The notes: generated by a model from the letters alone, not told the origin. Shown: positions 19,653 through 30,035, numbered from the stretch's first letter. The stretch is DNA of 64,000 nt from Marseilla massiliensis (GCF_016899955.1 NZ_JACJJL010000002.1:186001-250000), one strand, 5' to 3'. Translations and numbers: made by a program.

Positions 19653-20690
19653 ATGAAAAATATGAACAAGAAATGCTATCCATTGCTACTCTCCGCAGCA
19701 CTGCTGGCGGGCGCCTGCAACGACGCCGGGCAAGGAGAGAGCGCAGCCGGCGGGCCGGTATGTGTGAAGACCATGGCCGTGGCGGCCCCCACGGGGTATG
19801 CCCCCGACGAATACCAAGGCACGGTGGAAGAGGCCAACGGCACCGACCTGAGCTTTGCCACCATGGGCACTGTGAGCTCAATCAGGGTGAACATGGGCGA
19901 CAGGGTGGCCAAGGGGCAGCTCATAGCCACCCTCGACGCCACAACGGCACGCAGCACCCACGAGGCCGCCCTGGCCGCCCTGGCACGGGCCGACGACGCC
20001 TTCGGGCGCATGAGGCAGCTGCACGACAGCGGCAGCCTGCCCGAAATGAAATGGGTTGAGGCGCAGAGCAGCCTCAGGCAGGCCCGGGCTGCCGAACAGG
20101 CAGCGCGCAAGCAGCTGGCCGACTGCCGGCTCACGGCCCCGTTCGGCGGCGTGATAGCCGCCAAGATGGCCGATGCGGGCCGGAACGTGATGCCCGGCAC
20201 GCCCGTGGCCCGGCTCGTGTCGGCCGGCAGGCAGCAGGTGCGCATGTCGGTGCCCGAGGCCGAAATAGGGCAGATAAATGTCGGCGACAAGGGCCGCATC
20301 GACGTGGCCGCCCTCGGAGGCAAGAGCTACCGGGCCACCGTCACCGAGAAAGGCGTCACCGCCAATGCCCTGTCGCGCTCGTACGACGTGAGGCTCAAGG
20401 TGGACAACGCCGACAGCCGGCTGCTGCCGGGCATGGTGGTCAGCGTTACGCTAAGCAGCCGCGGCGCAACGGGCTACCCGGTGGTGCCGGCAGGAATAGT
20501 GCAGATTGACGAGCGCAACAAAACGTTTGTATGGGTGGTAAGCGACGGCAAGGCTGCCCGGCGCGACATCAACTGCGGCGAATACGTGGGCGACGGGGTG
20601 ACGGTGACGTCGGGGCTGAAAGCCGGCGAGCGCGTCATCGTCGAGGGAAGCCAGAAGGTGTGCAACGGCACAAAGGTTAAGACAATTTGA
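19653..20690 (+). CDS. RND efflux membrane-fusion (periplasmic adaptor) lipoprotein
   Basis: 345 residues from ATG 19653; ATG 19662 would also give a good lipoprotein signal (LLAGAC). Visible in order: a beta-barrel strand, the first half of a lipoyl-like domain (GTVSSIRVNMGDRVAKGQLIATLD), an alpha-helical hairpin, the second lipoyl half (RLTAPFGGVIAAKMADAGRNV), and a C-terminal membrane-proximal domain (RRDINCGEYVGDGVTVTSGLKAGERVIVEGSQKV, read in two parts). It bridges the inner-membrane pump and the outer-membrane channel encoded next. Three-gene operon 19653-25187 in the classical adaptor, pump, channel order. Confidence 0.93.
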   Translation: MKNMNKKCYPLLLSAALLAGACNDAGQGESAAGGPVCVKTMAVAAPTGYAPDEYQGTVEEANGTDLSFATMGTVSSIRVNMGDRVAKGQLIATLDATTARSTHEAALAALARADDAFGRMRQLHDSGSLPEMKWVEAQSSLRQARAAEQAARKQLADCRLTAPFGGVIAAKMADAGRNVMPGTPVARLVSAGRQQVRMSVPEAEIGQINVGDKGRIDVAALGGKSYRATVTEKGVTANALSRSYDVRLKVDNADSRLLPGMVVSVTLSSRGATGYPVVPAGIVQIDERNKTFVWVVSDGKAARRDINCGEYVGDGVTVTSGLKAGERVIVEGSQKVCNGTKVKTI

Positions 20691-20722
20691 CAACTGCACC
20701 ACTCTACGACAAAAAGCAATAC

Positions 20723-23700
20723 ATGATGGAAAACAAAAAGCGTAATTTCGTTGAATGGGCCATGCACTACAGGCAGATCATAATATTGCTGACGTGCTGC
20801 CTCATGGCCTTCGGCATCTACAGCCTGCCGCAGATGCGCAAGAACGAATTCCCCGACTTCACCATAAGGCAGGGCATGGTGGTGGCCGTGGCGCCCGGCA
20901 ACAGCGCCCGGGAGATGGCCGAGCAGGTGGCCAAACCCCTCGAAGAGTACATCTTCAGCTACAAGGAGGTGAAGAAAGAGAAGACTTTCTCGCAGAGCCG
21001 CGACGGCATAGTGTACATCCAAGTGCAGCTCAACGACGACATAAACGACAAGGACGCCTTCTGGAGCAAGTTCAAGCACGGAGTGGCAACGTTCAAGTCG
21101 CAGCTGCCCGACAACGTGCTCGCCCTGCAGGTGCTCGACGACTTCGGCGACACCTCGGCGCTGCTCATTGCCATGGAGAGCGACGACAAGACCTACCGCG
21201 AGCTCAACGAATACATGGATAGGCTGCAAGACCGGCTCAGGCTAATCCCGTCTGTGGGGCGGATGACGGTCAGCGGCATGCAGAAAGAGCAGATTTCGGT
21301 ATATGTAGACAACGCAAGGCTGACGAAATACGGCCTGTCCGACCGCATGCTCGCCGCCAAGCTGATGCAGAAGGGCTTTGCCACGAGCGGCGGCCGGCTG
21401 CAGACCGACGTGCAGGTGCAGCCCGTCTACGTGGCACGGTCGCTCAACGCTGTGCGCGACGTCGAGCAAATGGTTGTCTACGCCGACCCGAAGGGCAACA
21501 TAGTAAGGCTGAAAGACGTGGCCAGGGTGGCCAGGGAATACCCCAAGGCCGACAGTTACATAACATACAACGGCAAGAAATGCCTGCTGCTGTCGGTAGA
21601 GATGAAGAAAGGGCAGGACATTGTCAAGATGGGCAACGACGTCAACAGGGCCACCGAAGAGTTCAGGTCGGAGCTGCCTTCCGATGTGGGCATCTACCGC
21701 ATCACCGACCAAAGCCGGGTGGTAAGCGACAGTGTGGCCACCTTCCTGCGCGAACTGGCCATAGACATCGTGGCTGTCGTCATAGTGGTAATGCTGCTGC
21801 TGCCGCCAAGGGTGGCGCTGGTGGCCGCCTCGACCATACCCATCACCATATTCATATCGCTGGGCCTGCTCTACTGTTTCAACTTCGAGCTGAACACGGT
21901 GACGCTGGCCGTGCTCGTGCTGACGCTCGGCATGATTGTCGACAACTCTATCGTCATCATCGACAACTACCTCGAGAAGATTGGCGAGGGCATGTCGCGC
22001 TGGCATGCCTCGATAGAGAGCACCACCCATTTCTTCAAGTCCATACTCTCGGCAACGCTCGCCATAAGCATCACTTTCTTCCCGTTCCTCTTCACAACGA
22101 CGGGAATGATACACGACTTCCTGCTCACTTTCCCGTGGGCCATCACCGCCGTGCTGGGCGTGTCGCTGCTGGTTGCCACGCTGCTCGTACCGTTCTTGCA
22201 GTTCTGGTTCATACGCAAGCCGATGCAGCACGGGCAGAAGTCGTTCTCGGTGCTCGACCTGCTGCAGCGCCACTACAACCGGCTCATAGGCTTCTGCTTC
22301 CGCTGGCCAAAGGCCACGGTGGCCGCCGGACTGGCCACCGCCGTTGCCGGCATCATGCTCATAGACACATTGCCACAGCAGATGATGCCCACGGCCGACC
22401 GCAACCAGTTTGCCGTGGAGATATACCTGCCGTCGGGGGCGGCCATCGAACGCACGGCAAGGGTGGCCGACAGCCTGGAGCACATACTGCGACGCGACCC
22501 GCGCGTGGTGTCGGTGGCATCGTTCAAGGGATGCTCTTCGCCACGGTTCCAAAACAGCTACGCCCCGCAGATAGGCGGAACCAACTACGCCCAGTTCATT
22601 GTGAACACCACGGGGGTGGACGAAACCATCGAACTGCTCGACGAATACACGCCACGCTGCCATGCGGCCTTCCCCGATGCGCTCGTCAGGTTCAAGCAGC
22701 TGAGCTACAGCGAAGCCGTCTACCCGGTGGAGTTCAGGCTCAGCGGCAACGACTGGGACTCGCTGCGCACCGATGCCGGCAAGCTGCTGGCGATGATGCG
22801 CGCCATGCCCGAGCTGACGCTGGCACACTCTGACAACGACGAACCGCTGCCCACGGCAATGGTGAAGCTGAAGGAAGACGAGGCCGCACGCCTCGGGGTG
22901 AGCAACACCACCGTGGAGACCACGCTGGCACTGCGCTACGGCGACGGACTGCCGGTGGCCAAGGTGTGGAACGGCGACTACGACCAGAACGTGGTGATAA
23001 AGGGCGAACACGCCGACAGCGCCCTGCCGCGCGACCTGGGCAACGAGCCCATACCGGTGGCCGGAGGGCTCGGCGACGTGCCGCTGAGGCAGGTGGCCAC
23101 CGTGACGCCCGCGTGGCAGGAGGGCCGGATGGTGCGCCGCAACGGCGTGTACACCATTACGGTGATGGCCGACCTGCGCCGCGGCGAGAACGGCATGGAG
23201 CAGATGCAGCGCATAACCGAGCTGCTGCCCACGCTGAACCTCTCGGCCGGCACCACGGTGGCACCCGGAGGCGACGTGGAAGACACCAACGAGAAGATTC
23301 CGCCCATACTCGCCGGACTGGGCATAGCGGCCGTGGTGATACTCTTCGTGCTCATAGCCCACTTCAAGAAGGTAGGCCCGTCGCTGCTGCTGTTTGCCTC
23401 TATGCTGCTGTGCCTGTTCGGAACGTCGCTCGGTGTGATCATCCAGGGCGTCGACTTCGGCGTGACTTGCTTCCTCGGCATCGTGGCACTGATGGGCATC
23501 ATCGTGCGCAACGGCATCATAATGTTCGACTATGCCGAAGAGCTCAGGGCCAAAGAGCACATGCACGTGCGCGATGCCATCTACCAGTCGGCACGCCGCA
23601 GGATGCGACCCATATTCCTGACGTCGGCCGCGGCGTCGATGGGGGTGATACCGATGATACTTGGCAAGAGCGGGCTTTGGATGCCAATGGGCACCGTGAT

Positions 23701-23821
23701 TTGCTACGGCACACTGATAACCATGGTGTTGCTGCTCACGGTGCTGCCCGTGGCATACTACATCTGCTTCCGCGGCTCTACCAAACGGCGCGCCAAAGCC
23801 CTTGAGCTGGAGTCGATGTGA
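20723..23821 (+). CDS. RND-family efflux pump, inner-membrane permease
   Basis: 1032 residues from ATG 20723 (or ATG 20726); an open frame from 20687 would overlap the adaptor stop. The AcrB/CzcA fold is clear: TM1 at about 15-35, large periplasmic loops, a TM2-TM6 block with the proton-relay motif GMIVDNSIVIIDN, and a second TM block near the end (IVALMGIIVRNGIIMFDYAEEL). The single acidic relay residue and overall style fit a drug-type or general RND pump. The heavy-metal signature of CzcA was not identified. It exports substrate using the proton gradient. The substrate is unknown. Confidence 0.95.
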   Translation: MMENKKRNFVEWAMHYRQIIILLTCCLMAFGIYSLPQMRKNEFPDFTIRQGMVVAVAPGNSAREMAEQVAKPLEEYIFSYKEVKKEKTFSQSRDGIVYIQVQLNDDINDKDAFWSKFKHGVATFKSQLPDNVLALQVLDDFGDTSALLIAMESDDKTYRELNEYMDRLQDRLRLIPSVGRMTVSGMQKEQISVYVDNARLTKYGLSDRMLAAKLMQKGFATSGGRLQTDVQVQPVYVARSLNAVRDVEQMVVYADPKGNIVRLKDVARVAREYPKADSYITYNGKKCLLLSVEMKKGQDIVKMGNDVNRATEEFRSELPSDVGIYRITDQSRVVSDSVATFLRELAIDIVAVVIVVMLLLPPRVALVAASTIPITIFISLGLLYCFNFELNTVTLAVLVLTLGMIVDNSIVIIDNYLEKIGEGMSRWHASIESTTHFFKSILSATLAISITFFPFLFTTTGMIHDFLLTFPWAITAVLGVSLLVATLLVPFLQFWFIRKPMQHGQKSFSVLDLLQRHYNRLIGFCFRWPKATVAAGLATAVAGIMLIDTLPQQMMPTADRNQFAVEIYLPSGAAIERTARVADSLEHILRRDPRVVSVASFKGCSSPRFQNSYAPQIGGTNYAQFIVNTTGVDETIELLDEYTPRCHAAFPDALVRFKQLSYSEAVYPVEFRLSGNDWDSLRTDAGKLLAMMRAMPELTLAHSDNDEPLPTAMVKLKEDEAARLGVSNTTVETTLALRYGDGLPVAKVWNGDYDQNVVIKGEHADSALPRDLGNEPIPVAGGLGDVPLRQVATVTPAWQEGRMVRRNGVYTITVMADLRRGENGMEQMQRITELLPTLNLSAGTTVAPGGDVEDTNEKIPPILAGLGIAAVVILFVLIAHFKKVGPSLLLFASMLLCLFGTSLGVIIQGVDFGVTCFLGIVALMGIIVRNGIIMFDYAEELRAKEHMHVRDAIYQSARRRMRPIFLTSAAASMGVIPMILGKSGLWMPMGTVICYGTLITMVLLLTVLPVAYYICFRGSTKRRAKALELESM

Positions 23822-23879
23822 CGCCGGGGCTGATGCCTCACGGCGGATTGGCTCAATCTTTATACAACAATAAACATTA

Positions 23880-25187
23880 ATGGTAATGACAATGAAAACT
23901 GCATACAGACTGCTCATGGCCGCCGCCACGATAACGGCGTGGGGGCAGGCCGGCACTATGGCGGCACAAAACAGGCTCACGCCCGAGAGTTGCGTGGAAA
24001 TGGCGCTGGGCAACAATGCGCGCACAAAAAGGGCCGCCAACGAACTGGACATGGCGCGCGAGGGGCGCAAAGAGGCCCTCACCCACTACTTCCCCACGGT
24101 AAACGCATCGGGCGCGGGCTTCATGGCCGACAAGGGAATGATAAGCCTCGACATCGCACCGGGCATGGGAATGTCGATGATGAAAAACGGCATCGTGGGC
24201 GGGGTGACGGCCACGCAGCCGGTATTCGCCGGCGGACAGATTGCCAACGCCAACAGGCTGGCCAAGGTGAACGTCGAGAAATACGGGCTCATGAACCGCC
24301 AGGCCGAAAACGAGGTGAGGCTCACGGCCGAGAGCTATTACTGGCAAGTGGCGGTGCTGAAAGAGAAGCTGCGCACCATCGCTACCGTAGAGAGGCAGCT
24401 GGAACGCCTCGACAAAGACGTCGAAGCATCGGTAAGGGCCGGTGTTTGCACCCGCAACGACTTGCTGCAGGTGAGGCTCAGGCGCAACGAGATGGCCAGC
24501 ACGAGGCTTACCGTGGCCAACAACCTGGCCCTGTCGAAACGACTGCTGGCTCAATACATCGGGCTGACGCCGGCCGACAGCATCGACGTGGCCTTCAACG
24601 CCGCCACCGACACGGTGGCAGCGGCGCCCGACGCTCTCTACGCCGACCCTGCAGCAGCCTTGTCGGCCACGCCCGAATACGGACTGCTGCAGGCACAACT
24701 GGCGGCCTCGAAGCTCGAGCGGAAGATGGCAACAGGCAAGAGGCTGCCGACGGTGGCCGTGGGCGGTGGGTATATGTACGACAACCTGACCGACCGCGAC
24801 AAGCCGTTCTGGATGGGGTTTGCCACGGTCAGCGTGCCGCTGTCTGACTGGTGGGCCGGCAGCCACGACATAAGGAAACAGAAAAAGGCCGTGGCCAACT
24901 CTGAGATTCAGCTCAACGACCAGAGCCAGCTGCTGATGATAAGGATGCAGGGCGCCTGGGACGAGCTCAACGAGGCCTACAGGCAGATAGGCATTGCAAG
25001 AAGCTCGATAGAGCAGGCAGACGAGAACCTGCGCCTAAACCAAGACTACTACAGGGCGGGCACCGCCACAATGAGCGAGCTGCTCGACGCCCAGGCCATC
25101 TACAGGCAAAGCTGCGACAGCTATGTGGAGGCCAGGGCGAAATATGAAATAAAGAAACGCGAATACTTGCAGGCCACCGGAAGGTGA
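23880..25187 (+). CDS. TolC-family outer-membrane efflux protein
   Basis: 435 residues from ATG 23880; ATG 23892 is a possible alternative. A signal peptide (about 1-28, ending TMAAQ) precedes two TolC repeats with long amphipathic helices: LTPESCVEMALGNNARTKRA opens the first, and IGIARSSIEQADENLRLNQD with YYRAGTATMSELLDAQAIYR near the end of the second are typical. It forms the outer-membrane exit duct of the RND pump encoded just upstream. The start lies 58 bases after the pump stop. Confidence 0.93.
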   Translation: MVMTMKTAYRLLMAAATITAWGQAGTMAAQNRLTPESCVEMALGNNARTKRAANELDMAREGRKEALTHYFPTVNASGAGFMADKGMISLDIAPGMGMSMMKNGIVGGVTATQPVFAGGQIANANRLAKVNVEKYGLMNRQAENEVRLTAESYYWQVAVLKEKLRTIATVERQLERLDKDVEASVRAGVCTRNDLLQVRLRRNEMASTRLTVANNLALSKRLLAQYIGLTPADSIDVAFNAATDTVAAAPDALYADPAAALSATPEYGLLQAQLAASKLERKMATGKRLPTVAVGGGYMYDNLTDRDKPFWMGFATVSVPLSDWWAGSHDIRKQKKAVANSEIQLNDQSQLLMIRMQGAWDELNEAYRQIGIARSSIEQADENLRLNQDYYRAGTATMSELLDAQAIYRQSCDSYVEARAKYEIKKREYLQATGR

Positions 25188-25255
25188 CCCGTGGCGGCCG
25201 ATAAAGGCCGGGCTACAGGCCGGATTGCACAACAGCTGAATGCGGGCCTGATTGA

Positions 25256-25292
25256 AAGACGGACCGTCCTGCACGTCGGGACGGCCCGTCTT
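25256..25292 (+). terminator. Hairpin after the efflux operon
   Basis: AAGACGG(A)CCGTCC pairs with GGACGG(C)CCGTCTT across an 9-base loop, 68 bases after the tolC-type stop. No T run follows. The right arm matches the palindrome at 18441, so it may be a dispersed palindrome and not a terminator. The rest of the gap to 25510 shows nothing else. Confidence 0.45.
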
Positions 25293-25510
25293 GGCAGCCG
25301 ACACAGCGCATGCCGCTGCCCGGGAAAGGCCGTTTCACGCCAATGCGGCTGTGCGGCAACCGGCTGCCGGCCGCCAAGGCGCCTGCCACGACATGCTTTC
25401 CATGCCTCTCGGACGCCAGCCTCCAACAGGCACCCGCCGGCAGCCGCATGGCCCCTATGCCGTCGGCCGTGGCCATGGCGGCGGGGCTACGATGCGGCGC
25501 AGGCCAACTG

Positions 25511-26914
25511 TCAGAACTCGGCCGACTTCGGCGTACGCGGGAACGGTATGACGTCGCGTATGTTCTGCATGCCGGTCACGAAGAGAATGAGGCGCTCGAA
25601 GCCCAAGCCGAATCCGCCGTGGGGGCACGACCCGTACTTGCGCGTGTCGAGATACCACCACATGTCCTTCATTGGTATGTTGCGGCTCTGTATCTCGCCG
25701 AGCAGCTTGTCGTAGTTCTCCTCGCGCACACTGCCGCCGATGATTTCGCCAATCTGCGGGAACAGCACGTCGGTGCCCTGCACGGTCTTCCCGTCTTCGT
25801 TTATCTTCATGTAGAAGGCTTTTATCTCCTTCGGGTAACCGTGCATTATCACCGGCTTGCGGAAATGTTCTTCCACAAGGAAGCGCTCATGCTCGCTGGC
25901 CAGGTCCATGCCCCAGCTCACCGGGAACTCAAACTTATGGCCTGCGGCCACAGCCTCTTCCAGAATCTTTATTCCCTCGGTGTACGACAGGCGCACAAAC
26001 GTGTCGCCCAGCACCGAGTTGAGGCGCTCTATGAGCGTCTTGTCTATCATCTTGTTGAGGAACTCGAGGTCGTCCTTGCAGTTGTCGAGCGCCCAGCGCA
26101 CGCAATACTTTATGAAATCCTCCTCGAGGTCCATCAGGTCGTCCTGGTCGATGAAGGCCACCTCGGGCTCAATCATCCAGAACTCGGCCAGGTGGCGCGG
26201 CGTGTTGGAGTTCTCGGCGCGGAACGTCGGGCCGAAGGTATATATGGCCCCGAGCGCCGTGGCGCCGAGCTCGCCCTCGAGCTGGCCGCTCACCGTGAGC
26301 GAAGTCTGCTTGCCGAAGAAGTCGTCGTCGTAAGTTATCTTGCCGTCCTCGCCCTTCTTGAGGTCGTACAGGTTCTTCGTCGTGACCTGGAACATCTGGC
26401 CCGCCCCCTCGCAATCGCTCGCGGTGATGAACGGGGTGTGGAAATAGAAGAAGCCATGGTCATGGAAATACTTGTGTATGGCGATGGCCATGTTGTGGCG
26501 TATGCGCATCACGGCACCGAAGGTGTTGGTGCGCAGGCGCAAGTGGGCATACTGACGCATGTACTCAAAGCTCTGCCCCTTCTTCTGCATGGGGTAATCG
26601 CTGCCGCAGAGACCGTAGATCTCGATCTCGCGGCACTGCAGCTCGACAGCCTGGCCGGCGCCCTGGCTCTCTACGAGCTCGCCGTTGACAGAGATGCAGG
26701 CGCCCGTTGTCACCTGCTTCAACAGCTCCTGGTCGAACGCTGCAGGGTCTACCACAATCTGCACGTTCTTTATGGTGGAACCGTCGTTCAGGGCGATGAA
26801 GTCTACTGCCTTGCTGCTTCGGTGGGTGCGCACCCACCCTCTGACGTTAACCAAAGAGCCGAAGTCTGTGCGCGACAGCACATCCACGACTTTTGTTCTT
26901 TTTATGCTTTGCAT
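25511..26914 (-). CDS. asnS: Asparaginyl-tRNA synthetase
   Basis: 467 residues, the usual AsnRS length. An N-terminal OB-fold anticodon-binding domain (residues about 15-110, [21 protein letters not shown]) is followed by the class II catalytic core: motif 2 [20 protein letters not shown] and motif 3 [21 protein letters not shown] near the end. [10 protein letters not shown] is the Asn-type, not Asp-type, signature. It charges tRNA-Asn in the cytoplasm. It lies 21 bases downstream of the pseudouridine synthase gene and is probably in one transcript with purB. Confidence 0.97.
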   Translation of the reverse strand: MQSIKRTKVVDVLSRTDFGSLVNVRGWVRTHRSSKAVDFIALNDGSTIKNVQIVVDPAAFDQELLKQVTTGACISVNGELVESQGAGQAVELQCREIEIYGLCGSDYPMQKKGQSFEYMRQYAHLRLRTNTFGAVMRIRHNMAIAIHKYFHDHGFFYFHTPFITASDCEGAGQMFQVTTKNLYDLKKGEDGKITYDDDFFGKQTSLTVSGQLEGELGATALGAIYTFGPTFRAENSNTPRHLAEFWMIEPEVAFIDQDDLMDLEEDFIKYCVRWALDNCKDDLEFLNKMIDKTLIERLNSVLGDTFVRLSYTEGIKILEEAVAAGHKFEFPVSWGMDLASEHERFLVEEHFRKPVIMHGYPKEIKAFYMKINEDGKTVQGTDVLFPQIGEIIGGSVREENYDKLLGEIQSRNIPMKDMWWYLDTRKYGSCPHGGFGLGFERLILFVTGMQNIRDVIPFPRTPKSAEF

Positions 26915-26935
26915 TGTAACTTCCTGATAATTGGT

Positions 26936-28414
26936 TTATTCATAAGATCCCATGCGCAGGCGCACAACCTCTTCCTCGGTGAGGTAACGCCAGTCGCCAC
27001 GGCGCAGGCCCTTCTTTGTCAACCCGGCAAACTGCACGCGGTCGAGCTTGGTAACCCTGTAGCCGAGCTTCTCGAATATGCGGCGCACGATGCGGTTCTT
27101 GCCGCTGTGAATCTCGATGCCCACCTGCTTCTTGTCCACGGGGTCGGCATACTGCACGTCGTCGGCCTTTATCTCGCCGTCTTCGAGCGTGATTCCGTCG
27201 CGTATCTGCTGCAAGTCGTGTGCCGTGACGTTCTTGTCAAGATGCACATGATATATTTTCTTCTTGAGGAACTTGGGGTGTGTGAGCTTGCTGGCCATGT
27301 CGCCGTCGTTGGTGAGCAGCAGCACGCCAGTGGTATTGCGGTCGAGCCTGCCCACGGGATAGATGCGCTCGGGGCAAGCGTTCTTCACAAGGTCCATCAC
27401 GGTCTTGCGCTGCTGCGGGTCGTCGCTTGTGGTAACATAGTCCTTGGGCTTGTTGAGCAGCACGTAGACCTTCTTCTCAAGCGACACCGGCTGGTCGTGG
27501 AACTTCACCTCGTCCGACCGCAGCACCTTGGTGCCCAGCTCGGTCACCACGGCGCCATTTACCGTCACTACACCTGCCTGTATGAATTCGTCGGCCTCGC
27601 GGCGGCTGCACACACCTGCATTTGCCAGGTACTTGTTGAGTCGCATGGGCTCGTTGGGGTCGATGCTGTCGTCCTTATAGTCGATGCGCTTCTTGAAACC
27701 GGCTTTGGGGTTCGGCGCGAAGCCCCCGCCTTGCTGGCGGAAGCCGCCCTGGCGGTTGTTGTAGCCGCCACGCTGCTGGTAGCCCCCCTGTCGGTTGTTG
27801 CCATAGCCCTGCCGGCCGCCGGCGTTGTATCCGCCGCGCTGCTGGTAGCCGCCCTGGCGGTAGTTTCCGTAGCCCTCGCCCTCGTTGTTGTAGTTCTGCT
27901 GGTATCCTCCGGGGCGGTTGCCTCCGTAGTTGCCGCGCTGCTGGTAGCCACCCTGGCGGTTGCCTCCGCCGTAGTTGCCGCGCTGCTGGTAACCGCCCTG
28001 GCGGTTGTTGTAGCCGCCACCCTGCTGGTAGCCTCCGCGGTTGCCGTATGACGGGCGCTGCTGGTAGCCTTCCTCGCCCTGGGCCTGGCCGGCGTTGTAG
28101 CGCGGGCGGTAGCCTTTGTTGTTATCGTTGTTGCCATAACGGGGACGGTACTGCTGCCTTGCGGGGCTCGACTGCAATCCGGCGCCGAAGCCCTCGGGGC
28201 GGAATCCGCCTTCGTCATTGCTGTTCTTGCTGCTGTAGCCGCCGCGCTCCTGGTTGTAAGGGCGCTGCGTATGGATGCGCGGACGCGGGGAACGCCCCGG
28301 CGCGCGGAACTTGGGATAGTCACCCGACTGCCCTGCCGCCTGATAGCCCTCACGGCTTCCGGCACTCTGCTCTGCAGACTTCTCTTCCTGTTTCTTCTCG
28401 TTTTCTAATTCCAT
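26936..28414 (-). CDS. RluB/RsuA-family rRNA pseudouridine synthase with long Gly/Gln/Arg/Tyr-rich head
   Basis: 492 residues from ATG 28414. Residues about 1-245 are low-complexity, with about ten repeats of the type GGYQQRG(N/G)YGG and RQGG between 115 and 235, so this half is probably disordered and RNA-binding. Residues about 257-310 are an S4 domain (MRLNKYLANAGVCSRREADE). The catalytic domain follows, with GRLDRNTTGVLLLTNDG carrying the catalytic Asp358. The enzyme converts a uridine of 23S rRNA (RluB type) to pseudouridine. Many Bacteroidetes homologues carry such heads; this one is long. It lies between purB and asnS in the same direction. Confidence 0.9.
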   Translation of the reverse strand: MELENEKKQEEKSAEQSAGSREGYQAAGQSGDYPKFRAPGRSPRPRIHTQRPYNQERGGYSSKNSNDEGGFRPEGFGAGLQSSPARQQYRPRYGNNDNNKGYRPRYNAGQAQGEEGYQQRPSYGNRGGYQQGGGYNNRQGGYQQRGNYGGGNRQGGYQQRGNYGGNRPGGYQQNYNNEGEGYGNYRQGGYQQRGGYNAGGRQGYGNNRQGGYQQRGGYNNRQGGFRQQGGGFAPNPKAGFKKRIDYKDDSIDPNEPMRLNKYLANAGVCSRREADEFIQAGVVTVNGAVVTELGTKVLRSDEVKFHDQPVSLEKKVYVLLNKPKDYVTTSDDPQQRKTVMDLVKNACPERIYPVGRLDRNTTGVLLLTNDGDMASKLTHPKFLKKKIYHVHLDKNVTAHDLQQIRDGITLEDGEIKADDVQYADPVDKKQVGIEIHSGKNRIVRRIFEKLGYRVTKLDRVQFAGLTKKGLRRGDWRYLTEEEVVRLRMGSYE

Positions 28415-28550
28415 AATGATAAAATTGTTTATTAAGCCCGGCCTCACGGCCTTTGTTGTTGGTTACATGCGGCGGGGTAAACCGCCATTGTTCATTCTCT
28501 CTATGCTTGTGCCGGCCGCCGTGCGGAGGCCTTCGCACTGATCGGTGTGT

Positions 28551-29897
28551 TCAGATGCCCGTATAGTTGTATGGCGTTATGGCCATGAGCTCGGCCTTGA
28601 CGCTGTCGCTGACGTCCAGCCCGCCGATGAAGTCGTGTATGGACTCCTCGGTGATGGCGGCATTGGTGCGTGTCAGCGCCTTGAGGGCTTCGTATGGATG
28701 GGGGTAGGCCTCGCGCCTGAGCACGGTCTGTATGGCCTCGGCCACCACAGCCCACGTGTTGTCGAGGTCTTCTTTCAGCTTGGCCTCATTGAGTATCAGC
28801 TTGCGCAATCCCTTCAGTGTGCTCTCGAAAGCGATGACGCTATGCCCCATGGGCACGCCGACGTTGCGCAGCACAGTGGAGTCGGTGAGGTCGCGCTGCA
28901 GGCGGCTCACGGGCAGCTTACGGGCGAGGAACTGCAACAGGGCGTTGGCCACGCCGAGGTTGCCCTCGCTGTTCTCGTAGTCTATGGGGTTGACCTTGTG
29001 CGGCATGGCGCTCGACCCCACCTCGCCGGCCTTTATCTTCTGCTTGAAATACTCCATCGAGATGTACATCCAGAAGTCGCGGTCGAGGTCGATGACTATG
29101 GTGTTGATGCGCCTCATGGCATCGAACACGGCCCCGAGCCAGTCGTAGTTGCTTATCTGGGTGGTGTACTGCTCGCGCGCCAGCCCGAGCTTACCGGCCA
29201 CGAAGCTGTCGCCAAACTGCTTCCAGTCGTACTGCGGATAGGCCACGTGGTGGGCGTTGTAGTTGCCAGTGGCGCCGCCGAACTTGGCCGTCAGGGGCAC
29301 GGCCTTGAGCGAGGCCAGCTGCTGCTCGAGCCTGTAGACGAACACCATTATCTCCTTGCCAAGCCTTGTGGGCGAGGCGGGCTGGCCGTGGGTCTTGGCC
29401 AGCATGGGCACGTCTTTCCACTCATCGGCGTATTGGCGCAACTGGGCTATGAGCTCCTCGACGAGCGGATAGTACACGTCGGCCAGGGCGTCCTTTACCG
29501 ACAGCGGCACGCTGGTGTTGTTGATGTCTTGCGAGGTGAGCCCGAAGTGGATGAACTCCTTGTAGGCGTCGAGCCCGCCAATCTTGTCGAGCTGCTCCTT
29601 GATGAAGTATTCCACTGCCTTAACATCGTGGTTTGTCACCTTCTCTATTTCCTTGACGCGGCGCGCATCGGCCTCCGAGAAGTCGGCATAGATGGCGCGC
29701 AGGCGGCCGAAAAGGCCGTGGTCGAAAGTGGCCAGCTGGGGCAGCGGCAACTCGCACAGGGCGATGAAGTATTCTATTTCGACGCGCACCCTGTAGCGGA
29801 TGAGCGCATATTCTGAGAAATAGGCGGCCAGCGGCTCCGTCTTCCCGCGGTAGCGGCCGTCAATGGGCGATATAGCTGTCAGTGCGTCTAATTCCAT
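28551..29897 (-). CDS. purB: Adenylosuccinate lyase
   Basis: 448 residues from ATG 29897, giving MELDALTAISPIDGRYR, the normal PurB N-terminus; an upstream frame would start in the promoter. The fumarase/aspartase signature GSSAMPHKVNPIDYENSEGN carries the mobile catalytic serine. TSQDINNTS and KTHGQPA are further family motifs. It splits adenylosuccinate (to AMP) and SAICAR (to AICAR) in purine synthesis. It is the first gene of the minus-strand run purB, rluB-type, asnS. Confidence 0.97.
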   Translation of the reverse strand: MELDALTAISPIDGRYRGKTEPLAAYFSEYALIRYRVRVEIEYFIALCELPLPQLATFDHGLFGRLRAIYADFSEADARRVKEIEKVTNHDVKAVEYFIKEQLDKIGGLDAYKEFIHFGLTSQDINNTSVPLSVKDALADVYYPLVEELIAQLRQYADEWKDVPMLAKTHGQPASPTRLGKEIMVFVYRLEQQLASLKAVPLTAKFGGATGNYNAHHVAYPQYDWKQFGDSFVAGKLGLAREQYTTQISNYDWLGAVFDAMRRINTIVIDLDRDFWMYISMEYFKQKIKAGEVGSSAMPHKVNPIDYENSEGNLGVANALLQFLARKLPVSRLQRDLTDSTVLRNVGVPMGHSVIAFESTLKGLRKLILNEAKLKEDLDNTWAVVAEAIQTVLRREAYPHPYEALKALTRTNAAITEESIHDFIGGLDVSDSVKAELMAITPYNYTGI

Positions 29898-29929
29898 TGT
29901 GTTATACCCTTGTATATATTTTGAGGCCA

Positions 29930-29937
29930 CAAAGTTA
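29930..29937 (-). promoter_or_regulatory. -7 box for purB
   Basis: On the minus strand this reads TAACTTTG, a match to TAnnTTTG, 33 bases before the purB start. The -33 box is not clear. Confidence 0.5.
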
Positions 29938-29989
29938 ATCATTATATTCGACTTAACCGAAAAACAACCGATAAAATTTGCCGGGGCAC

Positions 29990-30028
29990 AAAAAAAGATT
30001 CTGCCAACCGCGATGCGGTGCAGAATCT
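29990..30028 (-). terminator. Terminator of tRNA-Val (first copy)
   Basis: On the minus strand AGATTCTGC / GCAGAATCT forms a 9-bp stem followed by seven T residues, 8 bases after the tRNA end. Confidence 0.9.
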
Positions 30029-30035
30029 TCCGTTG

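Noticed and set aside
21242..24082. A 946-codon open frame on the minus strand opposite the RND pump
   Set aside because: It is the antisense shadow of a clear pump gene. Its protein is rich in His, Gln and Arg with no domain pattern, as GC-rich third positions produce.
25310..28051. A 913-codon open frame on the plus strand opposite asnS and the rluB-type gene
   Set aside because: It spans two real minus-strand genes and their gap, with Val/Leu/His-rich nonsense. It is a shadow.
28545..29816. A 423-codon plus-strand frame opposite purB
   Set aside because: Antisense shadow of a complete purB.
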